NCBI GenBank assembly: GCA_041485385.1
Contig: JBGPJM010000057.1
Span: 1 to 23,252 of the forward strand
DNA length: 23,252 nucleotides
Direction: 5' to 3'
Source of the DNA: JBGPJM01 sp041485385
Lineage (GTDB): Bacteria; Planctomycetota; Phycisphaerae; Phycisphaerales; UBA1924
Below, in pieces: positions 14,347 to 21,666 of the stretch. Numbering within the stretch: the stretch's first letter is position 1; every line of letters begins with the position of its first letter. The position numbers and the translations under genes were made by a program. Under the pieces are notes generated by a model. It worked only from the letters and a program-made list of their open reading frames with translations. It searched no databases and was not told the DNA's origin.

Positions 14347-16338
14347 TCATTCCTCGAGGTAGGTGTACCCCTCGAGGCCGTCGTCGTAGAACTTGAGGAG
14401 GCTCTTGCCCTCGGCGAAGGTGATCCGTCCCTGGCGGCAGGCCGCCTCGATGTCCTGGCGCATGGCCCGCTTCATGTCGGCCAGGTCGTACTGGACGTAC
14501 GCCAGGACCTCCTCGACGGTGTCCCCCTCGATGACCTCCTCGATCTCCCACGCGCCGGCGGCATCGCGCGAGATGTGCACCGCGTGGGTGTCGCCCAGCA
14601 GGTTGTGCAGGTCGCCGAGGATCTCCTGGTAGGCGCCCAAGAGGAAGACGCCCAGGTAGTAGGGCTCGACGCCGGCGCCCGCGCCGGGGAGTTCCTTCAC
14701 CTCGTGCAGCTCGAGGGCCTTCTTGTCCTCGCGCTTGTCGACGAAATGGTCGACCTTGCCATCGGAGTCGCAGGTGATGTCGGCAAGAATGCCGCGCCGC
14801 GTGGGCTCCTCCTCCAGGCGGTGGATAGGGACGATAGGGAAGAGCTGGTCGATGGCCCAGGAATCGGGCATGGACTGGAAGAGGGAGAAGTTGCAGAAGT
14901 AGATGTCGCTGAGCATCTCCGGGAGGTTCTCGAACTCCTCGGGCAGTTCGCCGCGCTTGCCGGCCTTCTCGACGAGCTTCTGGCCGATGGCCCAGAAGAG
15001 TCGCTCGCTGATGGCCCGCATGGGGAGGCTCATGTAGCCCAGGCTGAAGAGGCTCATGGCCTCGTCGCGGGCCTGGGTGGCGTCGTGGAAGACCTCCAGC
15101 AGGTTGCGGTCGGTGAGGTTGGTGTAGGCCTCCAGGAGGTCCAGCACGGGCTGGGGCGGCTCGGCCTCGGCCTTGATGGAAGCGCCGATGGAGGCCATGT
15201 CCGGGTCGGCCTCGAAGCGGCTGGTCCCCAGGACGTCCAGCACCAGGACGCTGGAGTAGGCGACCATCGCCCGCCCGCTCTCGGAGAGGATCGTGGGGTG
15301 GGGCACGCCGGCGTCGTCGCAGACGGACTTGATGCGGTAGACGACGTCGGTGGCGTACTCCTCGACGCTGTAGTTGATGGAGCTGGACCAGGCGCTCTGG
15401 CTGCCGTCATAGTCGACGCCCATGCCCCCGCCGATGTCGAGCATCGTGAGACCGGCGCCCATCCTGTGCAGCTCGGTGTAGATGTGCGTCAGCTCGTTGA
15501 TGGCGTTCTTAAGGACGCGGATGTCGAAGAGCTGGCTGCCGACGTGGCAGTGGAGCAGATTCAGGCAGTCGAGCATGTCGTGGGCTTTGAGGTAGTCCAC
15601 GGCCTTGAGGACCTCGCTGACGAAGAGGCCGAACTTGCTGCGGGCGCCGGCGGAGGACTCCCACCTCCCGGCGCCGCGGCTGGAGAGCTTGACCCGCACG
15701 CCGATCTTCGGGCGGACGTTGTAGGCCTTGGCGTGCTTGACGATGAGCTCGAGCTCGCTGAACTTCTCGACGACGGGGATGATGTTCCGCCCCAGCTTGG
15801 TCGCCAGCACGACCGTCTCGATGAACTCGCTGTCCTTGAAGCCGTTGCAGATGATCGGCATGCCGTTGACGCCGGGGCCGCCGGCGACGGCGGAGAGGCC
15901 CAGGACGGCCAGCAGCTCGGGCTTGGACCCGGCCTCGAGGCCGAAGTTGAGGTCGACGGCGAGGTTGGCGATCTGCTCGCAGACGTGGCGCTGCTGGTTG
16001 ACCTTGATGGGGTAGACGCAGGAATAGGCGCCGGTGTAGGACTGCTCGGCCATGGCATCGTCGAAGGCCTTGCGGATCTGGCGGAGGCGGTGGGCGAGGA
16101 TCTCGTTGAACCTCAGCAGCACGGGGGTGTGGATGCCGCGCTCCTTCAGGCCGGTGATGACCTCGTGCAGGTCGATCTGTCGCGCCGGGTCCTTGTCGGG
16201 CATCGCCGTGAGGTGCCCGCTCTCGCTGACGCCGAAGTACCCCTTGCCCCAGTCGGCAAGGCCGTACAGGCGGGCCGAGTCCTCCGCCGACCACCGCCCG
16301 TGCAGGAACGCGTTCTTGCCGTACGTGATTGTCGCCAT
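14347..16338 (-). CDS. speA: Biosynthetic arginine decarboxylase
   Basis: A 663-aa cytoplasmic PLP enzyme that converts arginine to agmatine for polyamine synthesis. Its length matches the SpeA family (about 630-660). The ATG at 16338 begins the conserved MATITYGKNAF. Lys112 in VYPIKVNQQ is the PLP Schiff-base lysine. Further landmarks are EAGSKPELLAVL, CNGFKD, LHCHVGSQ (about 262-269, PLP ring stacking), the glycine loop DIGGGMGVDYDG (301-312) that binds PLP phosphate, LSESGRAMVAYSS, and DIYFCNFSLFQSMPDSWAI near the C-terminus with the substrate-side Cys. Only a weak ribosome site precedes the start. It lies downstream of phhA but is separated from it by a hairpin terminator, so probably transcribed on its own. 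No agmatinase or agmatine deiminase gene is visible here. Confidence 0.97.
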   Translation of the reverse strand: MATITYGKNAFLHGRWSAEDSARLYGLADWGKGYFGVSESGHLTAMPDKDPARQIDLHEVITGLKERGIHTPVLLRFNEILAHRLRQIRKAFDDAMAEQSYTGAYSCVYPIKVNQQRHVCEQIANLAVDLNFGLEAGSKPELLAVLGLSAVAGGPGVNGMPIICNGFKDSEFIETVVLATKLGRNIIPVVEKFSELELIVKHAKAYNVRPKIGVRVKLSSRGAGRWESSAGARSKFGLFVSEVLKAVDYLKAHDMLDCLNLLHCHVGSQLFDIRVLKNAINELTHIYTELHRMGAGLTMLDIGGGMGVDYDGSQSAWSSSINYSVEEYATDVVYRIKSVCDDAGVPHPTILSESGRAMVAYSSVLVLDVLGTSRFEADPDMASIGASIKAEAEPPQPVLDLLEAYTNLTDRNLLEVFHDATQARDEAMSLFSLGYMSLPMRAISERLFWAIGQKLVEKAGKRGELPEEFENLPEMLSDIYFCNFSLFQSMPDSWAIDQLFPIVPIHRLEEEPTRRGILADITCDSDGKVDHFVDKREDKKALELHEVKELPGAGAGVEPYYLGVFLLGAYQEILGDLHNLLGDTHAVHISRDAAGAWEIEEVIEGDTVEEVLAYVQYDLADMKRAMRQDIEAACRQGRITFAEGKSLLKFYDDGLEGYTYLEE

Positions 16339-16450
16339 GCTGGTGTGTTCCGTCGGAGCCGCTCGCCGTTTCACTCTACCGCGCGGCGGCCTTGCGCACA
16401 CGAGCGCACTCACACGGTCGCTCGTCCCGCCGCCGCCCCAAAACGCCGCG

Positions 16451-16478
16451 AGGCCCGGTGTCCCGTCACCGGGCCTCC
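16451..16478 (-). terminator. Hairpin terminator after phhA
   Basis: GAGGCCCGGTG and CACCGGGCCTC form a perfect 11-bp stem around a six-base loop. On the minus strand it lies 86 bases past the phhA stop and is followed within seven bases by GTTTTGG, a short T-run. It separates phhA from speA. Confidence 0.65.
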
Positions 16479-16563
16479 GCTGCTCAATAAAGATAGAGCC
16501 TTTCGCGGGCGGGGCAACCGCGGGCGCGCGGTCGCCGCGAACATTATCGCGGCTCCAGACGGC

Positions 16564-17475
16564 TCATGCGCCGACCCGCTGGCCCAGCACCTGCTCGGCG
16601 TAGTCGTTCATGGCGTCGCGGAGCTGCTCGAAGCTCTCCAGCACGTAGTAGATGGGCTGGTAGTGGTCGATCTCGAAGTCGGTGTTGCAGACCTGCTCGA
16701 GGTCGAACGGGCGGCGCTGGGGCTTGTCGCTCTCCAGCGAGTACTGGCTCTCGCCGTGGCTGGAGACGAGGCCGCTGCCGTAGATCTTCAGCTGACCGTC
16801 CTCACGGATCAGGCCGAACTCGACCGTGAACCAGAAGAGGCGGCTGAGGCGCTTGATGTGGTACTCGTCCTCGCACATCAGCGCGGCCTTCCCGTAGGTC
16901 TGGAGGAAGTCGGCGAAGACCGCGTCGGCGTGCAGGGGGACGTGCCCGAAGACGTCGTGGAAGATGTCGGGCTCGGGGAGGTAGTCCATGACCTCGCGCG
17001 GACGGATGAGCACCGTGGTCGGGAACTGCCTCGCCGCCAGGCAGGCGAAGAACGCCTTGGCGGGCAGGTACCCCGGGACGCCGTAGCTGGACCACCCGGT
17101 GAGCTTCCTGAGGTACCCGTTGATGCCCTTGAGGCGGGTCCCCTTCCCCAGCGTCTTGCCGTCGGTGATCGTGACGTCCTCCGTGAACGTCGTGTCGAAC
17201 AACAGGGGGGTGTGCTCGCGGGTCAGGTTGATGGCCTTCAGCCCGTTGATGAACGTGCGGCTGACCTGCCTCTCCAGCATCTCCCACCGGCGGTCGTAGA
17301 GGTCGCGCCAGACGGCGTGGTTCTCGGGCGTGTACCTCTCGTACTGCTGCGTGATGTAAAACCTGCGGGGGTCGATCTGCGCGGCAGGGAGGGTCGGGGC
17401 GGCGTCGGCCGCGGCCTGCGCCTGGCGGGCTTCCTCGCCGTCGATGATGTTGTTGTACTTGATGTCGGCCCGCAT
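16564..17475 (-). CDS. phhA: Phenylalanine 4-hydroxylase (aromatic amino acid hydroxylase)
   Basis: A 303-aa cytoplasmic, iron- and tetrahydropterin-dependent monooxygenase that makes tyrosine from phenylalanine. The ATG at 17475 has GAGGT five bases upstream. The catalytic core carries the iron ligands His173 and His178 in PDIFHDVFGHVP and Glu219 in FTVEFG. The spacing is identical to that of characterised bacterial enzymes. YTPENHAVW near residue 50, TGWSSYGVPGYLP and FFACLAARQFPTT also match. There is no N-terminal ACT regulatory domain, as usual for bacterial versions. A loop at about 90-115 (FTEDVTITDGKTLGKG) is somewhat longer than usual. No pterin-carbinolamine dehydratase gene is adjacent. 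Tyrosine or tryptophan hydroxylase cannot be excluded by sequence but is less likely. Confidence 0.95.
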   Translation of the reverse strand: MRADIKYNNIIDGEEARQAQAAADAAPTLPAAQIDPRRFYITQQYERYTPENHAVWRDLYDRRWEMLERQVSRTFINGLKAINLTREHTPLLFDTTFTEDVTITDGKTLGKGTRLKGINGYLRKLTGWSSYGVPGYLPAKAFFACLAARQFPTTVLIRPREVMDYLPEPDIFHDVFGHVPLHADAVFADFLQTYGKAALMCEDEYHIKRLSRLFWFTVEFGLIREDGQLKIYGSGLVSSHGESQYSLESDKPQRRPFDLEQVCNTDFEIDHYQPIYYVLESFEQLRDAMNDYAEQVLGQRVGA

Positions 17476-17592
17476 AGGCGACCTCGTTTCTTGACCGCTC
17501 CCCCACCCCCGCCACCCCTCGCCCCCGCCGCGGCCAGCTTTCCCCGGCCCGCGGCGTCACGCCCCTGTTCCCCTTTTGAGAACGCGGGTGAT

Positions 17593-17609
17593 CCGGTAGA
17601 CTGTACCGG
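17593..17609. promoter_or_regulatory. Dyad and possible promoter in the divergent phhA/small-gene region
   Basis: CCGGTA (17593-17598) and TACCGG (17604-17609) form a 6-bp inverted repeat with a five-base spacer, between divergently transcribed genes. On the plus strand TTTTGA (17574-17579) and TAGACT (17597-17602) are 17 bases apart and would serve the 17651 gene. Both matches are weak. It could be an operator for either gene. Confidence 0.35.
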
Positions 17610-17650
17610 CCCCGGCTCGCGGGGACAAAGCACAGCAAAGGAGGGAATCC

Positions 17651-17881
17651 TTGGCCATCGATCCCATGCTCTACAAGAAGTACAGCGGCCGCTCCGGCGA
17701 CCCCTACGAGCGCCTCGGCGCGGCCCTGGCCCAGTCCAGCGCCCAGAAGAGCGCCCTGAAGGCCGCCAAGGACGTGCCGTTCTCCTCACGCATGTACGCC
17801 GCACGTCGCAAGGTCAAGATGATCACGCTTGTTGTTGGCGGGATCATCGTCATCGTCGGGGCGCTCTACTCGATGACCTGA
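17651..17881 (+). CDS. Small single-helix membrane protein
   Basis: A 76-aa protein starting at TTG 17651. The strong ribosome site AAAGGAGGG five bases upstream supports TTG over the ATG at 17666. Residues 1-56 are soluble and mostly charged or Ala-rich (YERLGAALAQSSAQKSALKAAKD), ending in a basic patch ARRKVK. A hydrophobic helix (about 57-74) closes the protein, so it is a tail-anchored type with the N-terminus in the cytoplasm. No cysteines and no known family were recognised. It is followed by the small lipoprotein gene about 110 bases away. Confidence 0.7.
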   Translation: MAIDPMLYKKYSGRSGDPYERLGAALAQSSAQKSALKAAKDVPFSSRMYAARRKVKMITLVVGGIIVIVGALYSMT

Positions 17882-17994
17882 GTCCTGTGCGGATCGAAAC
17901 CATCTGCCACGGAACCGCTCCGCGACTCCGAGCGCAGTTCATACGTGCCGCCGACACCACCCACCCGGATCTGACCCGTATGATCCTGCCCGCC

Positions 17995-18333
17995 ATGTCC
18001 CGATCACTCCCATCCCGACGCACCGCCAGCGCCTGCGTCATCGCGGGCGCGGCGATCTTGGCGGCGCTGGTTGGCTGCTCGGGCAACGGCAACTCCTCCG
18101 CCGGGAGTGCCGGCCTTGATGGCCCCCTGTTCGGCAACCACGCCGACAACCTCCCGAACCCGTCGAACCCCAATGAGGTCGAGCCGCTCTCGCTCTTTGA
18201 GAAGCGCCGTCTCATCGCCCGCGTCACGCAGGACCCCAGCCAGCTCCAGCGTCTCACACTCCGCGAGCGCCGCGAACTGGCCGGCATGGTCCAGAGCGTC
18301 AAGCACGATCAGGACAAGAACGACGGGCGCTAG
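17995..18333 (+). CDS. Small lipoprotein of unknown function
   Basis: A 112-aa protein with a basic start, hydrophobic core (about 12-26) and lipobox (ALVGC, Cys28), so it is exported and lipidated. A Gly/Ser/Asn linker (29-57) leads to a charged helical tail with FEKRRLIARVTQ and LTLRERRELAGMVQ. The start is not certain: ATG 17980 is five codons earlier in frame and GTG 17887 earlier still. None has a clear ribosome site; 17995 gives the most typical lipoprotein signal. It ends 13 bases before the convergent nuoN stop. No family was recognised. Confidence 0.6.
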   Translation: MSRSLPSRRTASACVIAGAAILAALVGCSGNGNSSAGSAGLDGPLFGNHADNLPNPSNPNEVEPLSLFEKRRLIARVTQDPSQLQRLTLRERRELAGMVQSVKHDQDKNDGR

Positions 18334-18346
18334 TAGGCCGGCGCCG

Positions 18347-19972
18347 TCATCGGCCCTCGTCTGTACGGACAAGCGGCTTTGTCGGCGCTGGTGCCGTCGG
18401 ATCGGCCGCGACGGCAGTCCCCTCCACTCGGGCCGCCTTTGCCGCTTCCTCCCCCACCGGCCCGCCGACGACCGCCAGCACCACAACCCCGGCGGCCGAG
18501 AGGACCCCTGCCACCCTCCGGGTCGGGAAGGGCACCGGGGCGACGTCCGCACGCTTCGCGTCGGCGCTCTCCAGCATCGGCGCGGCGGCCAGGCGCAGAT
18601 AGTAGTAGGCGGCGATCGCCGAGTTGATGCCCAGCACGATCACCAGCGGCACCTCCCCGGCCGCGATGGCGGACGTGAAGAGGGGGACCTTCCCGAAGAA
18701 GCCCAGCAGCGGCGGAAGCCCGAGCAACCCCATCGACGACAGCACCATCACCCACCCCAGCACCGGGCGCGTCTGGCAGAGGCCGCGGAGGTCGGCAACC
18801 GAGTCGATCTCCTCCGGCAGGCCGTCAGCCCCGGTGCGCTCCAGGCACGCCAGCACGGCGAACGCCCCCATGTTCATGACGCCGTAGCAGAGCAGGTAGA
18901 AGAGGACGGCCCCCAGGCCGTTGTCGCCCAGGCCGCTGCCAGGCTTGCCGGGCCCGGCGATCACGCCGACGAGCATGTACCCGGAGTGGGCGATCGAGGA
19001 GTATGCCAGGATCCGCTTCACCGACTGCTGCAGGATCGCCAGCACGTTGCCGACCGTCATCGTCGCCGCGGCGATGACCCACAGGGTGATCCGCAGCGTC
19101 TCGGGGAGCGAGTGGCCCACGGGGCCGCTTTCACCCGGTCCGACGAAGTGCCAACCCACCGTCGAGGTCAGGAGCATGATGGCGAAGAACCCCGCCGTCT
19201 TCGGGACAAACGCCAGGAACGCCGCGACCGGAGCCGCGGCCCCCTGGTAGACGTCGGGCGTGTAGAAGTGCATCGGCACCGCGGCGATCTTGAAGCACAC
19301 CCCGAGGATCGACACAATGAGCCCGACCATGGCGATCGTGTTGATGTGGCCGGTGGCAGCGGCCTGGCGCGCCAGCGCCTCCTGGATGCCGGAGAGGTTG
19401 GTCTGGCCGGTGCCACCGTAGAGCAGGGCGAAGCCGTAAAGGAAGACGGCGGCGCCCAGCGCCCCTAGGAAGAAGTACTTCACCCCCGCCTCCATGGAGC
19501 GGTTCCGCTGGGTGGAGATCGTCACCATGACGTACGTGGGGAGCGAGGTCAGCTCGAGGGCTAGGAAGAGCCAGATCAGGTCGTCGGCCCCGGCGCAGAG
19601 CATCAGGCCGGTGAGCGAGAAGAGGAAGAACGAGTAGAACTCGGCCCGCGTGGAGCGGATCGCGTCGAAGAGCACGCCGCGCGAGACCTGCGCCTCGTAC
19701 TCGCGGTCGGCGATCCCGACAATCAGCAGCAGGAGCAGCAGCCCCACCCCCGCCACCAGCACCTTGCCGTACATCGCCAGGTGGCCCAGCGGCGAGTGGA
19801 TCTCCGGCGTCGTCATCGCGGCAAGCACGCCCGCGATGATCAGGCCCAGCCCGCTCAGCGGCGCGCACAGCTGCCGGTTCTCCCGTTTGGGCGAAAGCCC
19901 GACCACCATCACGAAGCACGTGGTGATGAGCAGGGCGATCTCGGGCCACAATGCGTGGATCTTTTCGATCAC
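18347..19972 (-). CDS. nuoN: NADH:quinone oxidoreductase subunit N
   Basis: A 541-aa proton-pumping antiporter-like subunit of complex I, with about 14 membrane helices. The start is GTG at 19972, overlapping the nuoM stop by four bases (GTGA), with AGGAGG seven bases upstream. Expected ionisable residues are present: Glu140 in the FLALELTSLP helix, Lys165, Lys228 in the broken helix KIAAVPMHFYTPDVYQGA, Lys258 and Lys428 in LLGFFGKVPLF. The spacing of Glu140-Lys165 and Lys228-Lys258 equals that in E. coli NuoN. A C-terminal Ala/Pro-rich tail of about 50 residues is longer than usual. It is the last gene of the nuo run and converges with the lipoprotein gene on the other strand. Confidence 0.97.
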   Translation of the reverse strand: MIEKIHALWPEIALLITTCFVMVVGLSPKRENRQLCAPLSGLGLIIAGVLAAMTTPEIHSPLGHLAMYGKVLVAGVGLLLLLLIVGIADREYEAQVSRGVLFDAIRSTRAEFYSFFLFSLTGLMLCAGADDLIWLFLALELTSLPTYVMVTISTQRNRSMEAGVKYFFLGALGAAVFLYGFALLYGGTGQTNLSGIQEALARQAAATGHINTIAMVGLIVSILGVCFKIAAVPMHFYTPDVYQGAAAPVAAFLAFVPKTAGFFAIMLLTSTVGWHFVGPGESGPVGHSLPETLRITLWVIAAATMTVGNVLAILQQSVKRILAYSSIAHSGYMLVGVIAGPGKPGSGLGDNGLGAVLFYLLCYGVMNMGAFAVLACLERTGADGLPEEIDSVADLRGLCQTRPVLGWVMVLSSMGLLGLPPLLGFFGKVPLFTSAIAAGEVPLVIVLGINSAIAAYYYLRLAAAPMLESADAKRADVAPVPFPTRRVAGVLSAAGVVVLAVVGGPVGEEAAKAARVEGTAVAADPTAPAPTKPLVRTDEGR

Positions 19973-21666
19973 CGCCCGGCCTCCTGGATCGTCCCCGCCG
20001 CGTCCGCCGGCACAACGCCCGCAACCGCCGGGGCTTCGTCCGCGGCCATCGGTCGCTCGGCCCGCGACTCCCTGTGGACCAGCCGGGCCATCTCGTGCGA
20101 AGGCCCCTCAAGGGCGCGCAGGATGGGCGTCGGGTACAGCCCCAGCGCCAGGCACGCCGCCGCCAGCGGCAGCAGGAGCCCGATCTCGCGCCAGTTCAGA
20201 TCCACGGGCAAGCCGCCAGCGGCCTTGGCACCGTCGCCCTCGGCGCCGTGCTTGCCGTTGTCGTGCCCGTGGTGCCCGGCGGGCTCGATCGTCTTGCCCC
20301 ACACCACCTTGCCCACCATGAACAGGAGGTAGATCGCCGTGACGATCATGCCGGTGCCGGCCGCGAAGGCGTACCACGGCCCCAGGCGCCCGCCCGTGCT
20401 GGCCGCCACACCCTGGCCGCCCCACACGTCGCTCGCCTGGAACGTCCCCAACAGGCACATGAACTCGGAAACGAACCCGTTGAGGCCGGGCAGCCCGACG
20501 GACGCCAAGGCGAAGAAGACCATGAAGGTGGCCCAGATCGGCATGCGGCCAGCCATGCCGCCCAGCTCCTTCATCGAGCGGGAGTGGTAGCGCTCGTAGA
20601 TCATGCCGACCATGAGGAAGAGCGCCCCGGTCGACAGGCCATGGTTGATCATGTACAGGACCGACCCGCTGATGCCGATCGAGTTGAAAGCGAAGAGCCC
20701 CAGCACGCAGAACCCCAGGTGTGACACCGAGGAGTAGGCCACCAGCCTCTTCACGTCGGTCTGCACCCAGCAGATCAGCCCCGCGTAAAGGATCCCGACG
20801 ATCGCCAGGATGCCCACCGCCGGGGCGTAGTGCAGCGCGGCGTCGGGCGTGTACCCCAGGGCGAAGCGGTACATGCCGTAGGTCCCCAGCTTCAGCAGCA
20901 CGCCGGCGAGCACGACCGAGCCGGCGGTCGGCGCCTCGGTGTGCGCCAGCGGCAGCCACGTGTGCACCGGGAAGAGCGGCACCTTGATCGCGAACCCCGC
21001 CATCAGCCCCAGGAAGACCCAGGACTGCTCGGAGAGCGGCATGCTGCGAGCGGTGATCGCCAGCGTGCCCATGTCCATCGACCAGGCGCCGCTGGTCGCG
21101 GCGTGGCGCCACGCCACGTACACGATCGACGCCAAGGTGATGATCGACCCGGTGAAGGTGAAGAGGAAGAACTTGGTGGCCGCGGCCTTGCGGTTGGTGG
21201 AGCCGTAGAGGTTGATAAGGATGTACAGCGGGACGAGGGTGAACTCGAAGAAGATGTAGAAGAGGACGACGTCGCGGGCGGCGAAGACGCCGGTCATGGC
21301 CGCCTGGAGGACCAGCAGCCAGACGTAGTAGGTCTTGACGCGCTCGGTGATCGCCGAGTACGAGGCGAGCACGCAGATGGGACCCAGCAGGACGGTGAGC
21401 CCGATGAGAAGCATGGAGACGGCGTCGACACCCAGCGAGAACTTCATCCCCAGCGCCGGGAACCAGTCCTGCTGGGGGTAGCTGAGCTGGTCGATCTTCC
21501 CCTGTGTCCAGTCGAAGTGCGCCGCCGGCGACGCCAGGAACGCGAACCACCCCACCGGGAGCAGCGTGCCCCACAGCGCGATGGTCCGGGCCTTGGAGGC
21601 GGGCGACGCGGCCACCAGGCCCGCGGCCGCGAGGGGGAAGAGGATGAGCGCCAGCAGCAGGGTCAT
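19969..21666 (-). CDS. nuoM: NADH:quinone oxidoreductase subunit M
   Basis: A 565-aa membrane subunit of complex I. The ATG at 21666 overlaps the nuoL stop (ATGA) and has GGGAGG six bases upstream. Diagnostic stretches are FYIFFEFTLVPLYIL with Glu141, the helix after TNRKAAATKFFLFTF, KVPLFPVHTWLPLAHTEAPTAGSVVLAGVLLKLGTYG, VAYSSVSHLGF and LPGLNGFVSEF. A histidine-rich loop (GHHGHDNGKHG) near residues 476-487 lies outside the membrane and is not part of the usual core. The final 40 residues are a charged tail after the last helix. It couples to nuoL and nuoN by four-base overlaps. Confidence 0.97.
   Translation of the reverse strand: MTLLLALILFPLAAAGLVAASPASKARTIALWGTLLPVGWFAFLASPAAHFDWTQGKIDQLSYPQQDWFPALGMKFSLGVDAVSMLLIGLTVLLGPICVLASYSAITERVKTYYVWLLVLQAAMTGVFAARDVVLFYIFFEFTLVPLYILINLYGSTNRKAAATKFFLFTFTGSIITLASIVYVAWRHAATSGAWSMDMGTLAITARSMPLSEQSWVFLGLMAGFAIKVPLFPVHTWLPLAHTEAPTAGSVVLAGVLLKLGTYGMYRFALGYTPDAALHYAPAVGILAIVGILYAGLICWVQTDVKRLVAYSSVSHLGFCVLGLFAFNSIGISGSVLYMINHGLSTGALFLMVGMIYERYHSRSMKELGGMAGRMPIWATFMVFFALASVGLPGLNGFVSEFMCLLGTFQASDVWGGQGVAASTGGRLGPWYAFAAGTGMIVTAIYLLFMVGKVVWGKTIEPAGHHGHDNGKHGAEGDGAKAAGGLPVDLNWREIGLLLPLAAACLALGLYPTPILRALEGPSHEMARLVHRESRAERPMAADEAPAVAGVVPADAAGTIQEAGR

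Noticed and set aside
14290..18333. A 1347-codon open frame on the plus strand
   Set aside because: It is the antisense shadow of speA and phhA in GC-rich DNA. Only its last part (17995-18333) makes sense as a separate lipoprotein.
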